Source: Firmicutes bacterium CAG:882 (GTDB lineage Bacteria; Bacillota; Clostridia; Lachnospirales; Lachnospiraceae). Taken from it: a stretch of 53,988 nt of DNA. The notes below the pieces were generated by a model that was not told the origin of the DNA, made no database searches, and saw only the letters and a program-made list of their open reading frames with translations. The stretch spans positions 60,344 through 114,331 of the forward strand of contig FR895438.1 in assembly GCA_000435595.1 (NCBI GenBank), given 5' to 3'. Position 1 is the stretch's first letter, and the number at the start of each line of letters is the position of its first letter. Below, in pieces: positions 52,547 to 53,988 of this stretch. A program made the translations under genes and the position numbers.

Positions 52547-52851
52547 GATTCAGGTGTCAAAACATGCTTTCACAACTTCAATATGTATATCATGTTATAT
52601 TTATGCATATCACGACTTTTGGAAGATGCTTAGTTGTTCTTAGGACTCTGTACATCGTACAGCCACAGACGGCATGGATGCCGGCTGAGTTGCAAACAGC
52701 CATGGAGGGCTGATTTTGCGACGGTGGCGGAAGCAGAAATATTTTCTTCAGAGTCGTTAGAACAACCTGCTTCGTACAACGGAGCTGATATGCATAAACA
52801 TAACAGGCTATACACATAAAAATCAGATCCGCATATTTTGACACCTGAATC
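52547..52851 (-). repeat. 305-bp composite palindromic element, copy 2
   Basis: The outer arms are those of the 64-bp palindrome: GATTCAGGTGTCAAAACATG at the left, and the right end ATTTTGACACCTGAATC. The inner about 52598-52800 is, on the minus strand, homologous to the core of the element at 3368-3670. Local hairpins are conserved, including CAGACGGCAT-GG-ATGCCGGCTG (52666-52687). It fills the gap between rpsR and the PHP gene and has no accepted gene. Confidence 0.75.
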
Positions 52852-52885
52852 GTGATAGGAAACTTCGTTCCTATTACACAAAAAT

Positions 52886-53611
52886 CTAAAAAGGATTGCG
52901 TGTGCCATCTAAAAGTTCAACGGCTTCACCGCCAAGGACAGCTTTGATAAAATCGCGGCTGTCTTTCAGCTTGCGCTCAAATACCATTCCGCCATAGACC
53001 ATCTCTGTCGAGTGCTGGTCTGAACCTGCCGTCTTTGCAAGCTGATGCCTGTCGGCATAGTCTATGGCTCTGTCGTTGAATTCAGGGTGTCCCATACATC
53101 TTGACTTGGTGAGAGTTCCGCTGTGGGTGGCATTGACTGCTTCGACACCGTCGACATATTCAGGAAAGAGGCGAATTTCGGGGATATACGGAGCTTCCCT
53201 GAACGGATGCGCATGTATTACCATACCGCCTCCGGCATGTACAAGTTCATACTGTGTCTTTACATCGGCATCGCGGATTTCCGGATGAGCGAGAAGCCAG
53301 TCCTTATCAAGACCATGTATGAGGAATTCTGTTCCCTTGTAGCCGGACTCCCAGCCGAAGAATACCTGAAGACCGATGCGGTTTCCTTCCTCAAGTGCGT
53401 TCTCATAACCCTTACAGAAGCCGTTAACCCATTCACCCCATGGAAGTGAGCGGTCAACTGCCGTGTTGCCGTAGAAAAAGTGGTCGGTGATAATGATTCC
53501 GGTATATCCGGCAGCTTTGTATGCATCAACTATATCGATGGCTCTTGAGCGTCCGCAGGCACTTCCTTCGCTGGTGTGCAGATGAGTCTCGTATATATAT
53601 TTTTTATTCAT
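52886..53611 (-). CDS. PHP-domain metal-dependent phosphoesterase
   Basis: A 241-residue protein of the polymerase and histidinol phosphatase superfamily. Metal ligands are visible: H10 and H12 in ETHLHTSEGS, D43-H44 in ITDHFFYG, VIHAHPFREAP in the middle and GSDQHST near 198-204. These proteins hydrolyse phosphate esters such as nucleotides or phosphorylated sugars; the substrate is not readable. It is a single gene with ACGGAGATTTTCATATC before the ATG. Confidence 0.85.
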   Translation of the reverse strand: MNKKYIYETHLHTSEGSACGRSRAIDIVDAYKAAGYTGIIITDHFFYGNTAVDRSLPWGEWVNGFCKGYENALEEGNRIGLQVFFGWESGYKGTEFLIHGLDKDWLLAHPEIRDADVKTQYELVHAGGGMVIHAHPFREAPYIPEIRLFPEYVDGVEAVNATHSGTLTKSRCMGHPEFNDRAIDYADRHQLAKTAGSDQHSTEMVYGGMVFERKLKDSRDFIKAVLGGEAVELLDGTRNPF

Positions 53612-53642
53612 GATATGAAAATCTCCGTTTCTTTATGAAATA

Positions 53643-53706
53643 GATTCATGTGTCAAAACATGATATATACTTTTAAAATAAATCAGGATGTTTTGACACC
53701 TGAATC
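53643..53706. repeat. 64-bp palindromic repeat, second free copy
   Basis: GATTCATGTGTCAAAACAT (53643-53661) and ATGTTTTGACACCTGAATC (53688-53706) pair with one mismatch; the total length is 64, as at 26930-26993. From 53707 to 53956 the sequence is AT-rich with no gene; only weak AT hairpins are seen there (TTTTTTAGAAAAAA near 53835). Confidence 0.8.
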
Positions 53707-53956
53707 TGAAATGTAAAGCTCATAATTATAGTTTACACCATATAATAGCAAATCTCATTTCTTTTTTCCATATAAAAATAAGTCTTAACTTCATAAACAA
53801 TGTTAACCTCTTAACAATCATTAAGAACTTAATGTTTTTTTAGAAAAAACAGTGTTATTTGGGCAGAAAGAGATTAAAGAAAGGTTGCTTTTTATTTTTG
53901 GATAGATTAAGATAGAAACAGTGCTTTAAGCGTGAAAAATTATCGGAGGTACATAA

Positions 53957-53988
53957 ATGAACACAGCATTAGTTATTATGGCGGCAGG
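53957..53988 (+). CDS. 5' end of a probable sugar nucleotidyltransferase, cut by window edge
   Basis: Only MNTALVIMAAG is present, which matches the start of the NTP-transferase family (the G-x-G-x-R loop would follow). TCGGAGG lies 7 bases before the ATG. The assignment rests on ten residues. Confidence 0.45.
   Translation, partial: MNTALVIMAA

Noticed and set aside
52590..52908. Overlapping 60-90 codon frames in the composite element at 52.6-52.9 kb
   Set aside because: None has a ribosome site, and the homologous core at 3.4-3.6 kb does not keep any of these frames open.

Overview
The window looks like a chromosome segment of a gut or rumen Lachnospiraceae (Clostridia, Bacillota). Support for this includes SpoIID/SpoIIQ/YyaC-type sporulation genes, LplB/YtcP/LplA-type sugar ABC importers, a reverse rubrerythrin with a PerR-like regulator, AraC-controlled intracellular glycosidases, many short secreted or lipoprotein genes with Thr/Glu-rich linkers, AAGGAGG-type ribosome sites and the conserved DUF951-rpsF-ssb-rpsR block. 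Genus cannot be fixed by eye; Coprococcus, Butyrivibrio or Lachnospira relatives are plausible.

Layout. 1-3.4 kb: M28 peptidase (cut by the window edge), a decayed sugar-binding lipoprotein and a GNAT acetyltransferase. 3.4-8.7 kb: glycogen phosphorylase, then a SpoIID-SpoIIQ-like pair in which both proteins lack their catalytic residues. 8.7-11.9 kb: a chemoreceptor fused to YcgR-N/PilZ domains and a hemolysin III family protein. 11.9-20.3 kb: an AraC regulator divergent from a GH2-GH115-MATE cluster for hemicellulose decorations. 20.3-25.6 kb: a region of decay and turnover with a DUF3169 protein, Rrf2/Sir2 and SIR2-like remnants, an AraC-GGDEF fusion, a predicted ADP-ribosyltransferase-like toxin (DUF3990) with an HTH partner, and an Amt-GlnB/PucR deletion scar. 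25.6-27 kb: reverse rubrerythrin and a PerR-like regulator. 27.2-37.9 kb: a rhamnogalacturonan-I utilisation locus (esterase with SLH-like repeats, AraC regulator, three ABC genes, GH105, GH112). 38-50.8 kb: HIT protein, TerB-like AAA+ ATPase, trigger-factor-like lipoprotein, PAS/degenerate GGDEF protein, CDF exporter, anion permease, PTS_EIIC_2 permease, YyaC, a dead-JAMM/LysM membrane protein and a DUF5711 protein. 50.9-52.5 kb: tRNA-Cys and DUF951-rpsF-ssb-rpsR. 52.9 kb to the end: a PHP phosphoesterase and the start of a nucleotidyltransferase.

The best-supported functional unit is the rhamnogalacturonan locus. The ABC importer would bring in unsaturated, acetylated pectin oligosaccharides. 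The esterase would deacetylate them, GH105 would remove the unsaturated uronic acid, and GH112 would phosphorolyse a galactosyl unit, most plausibly Gal-beta-1,4-Rha. All catalytic proteins lack signal peptides, so the work is cytoplasmic.

Three families of non-coding repeats run through the intergenic DNA: a 205-bp TA-flanked MITE with long inverted repeats, a 64-bp near-perfect palindrome with GGTGTCAAAACATG arms, and a 303-305-bp composite element with a conserved, strongly foldable core of about 200 nt in two copies 49 kb apart. These, the SpoIID/SpoIIQ catalytic loss, the pseudo-JAMM LysM protein and the DUF3990/HTH module with its perfect operator are the most notable observations.
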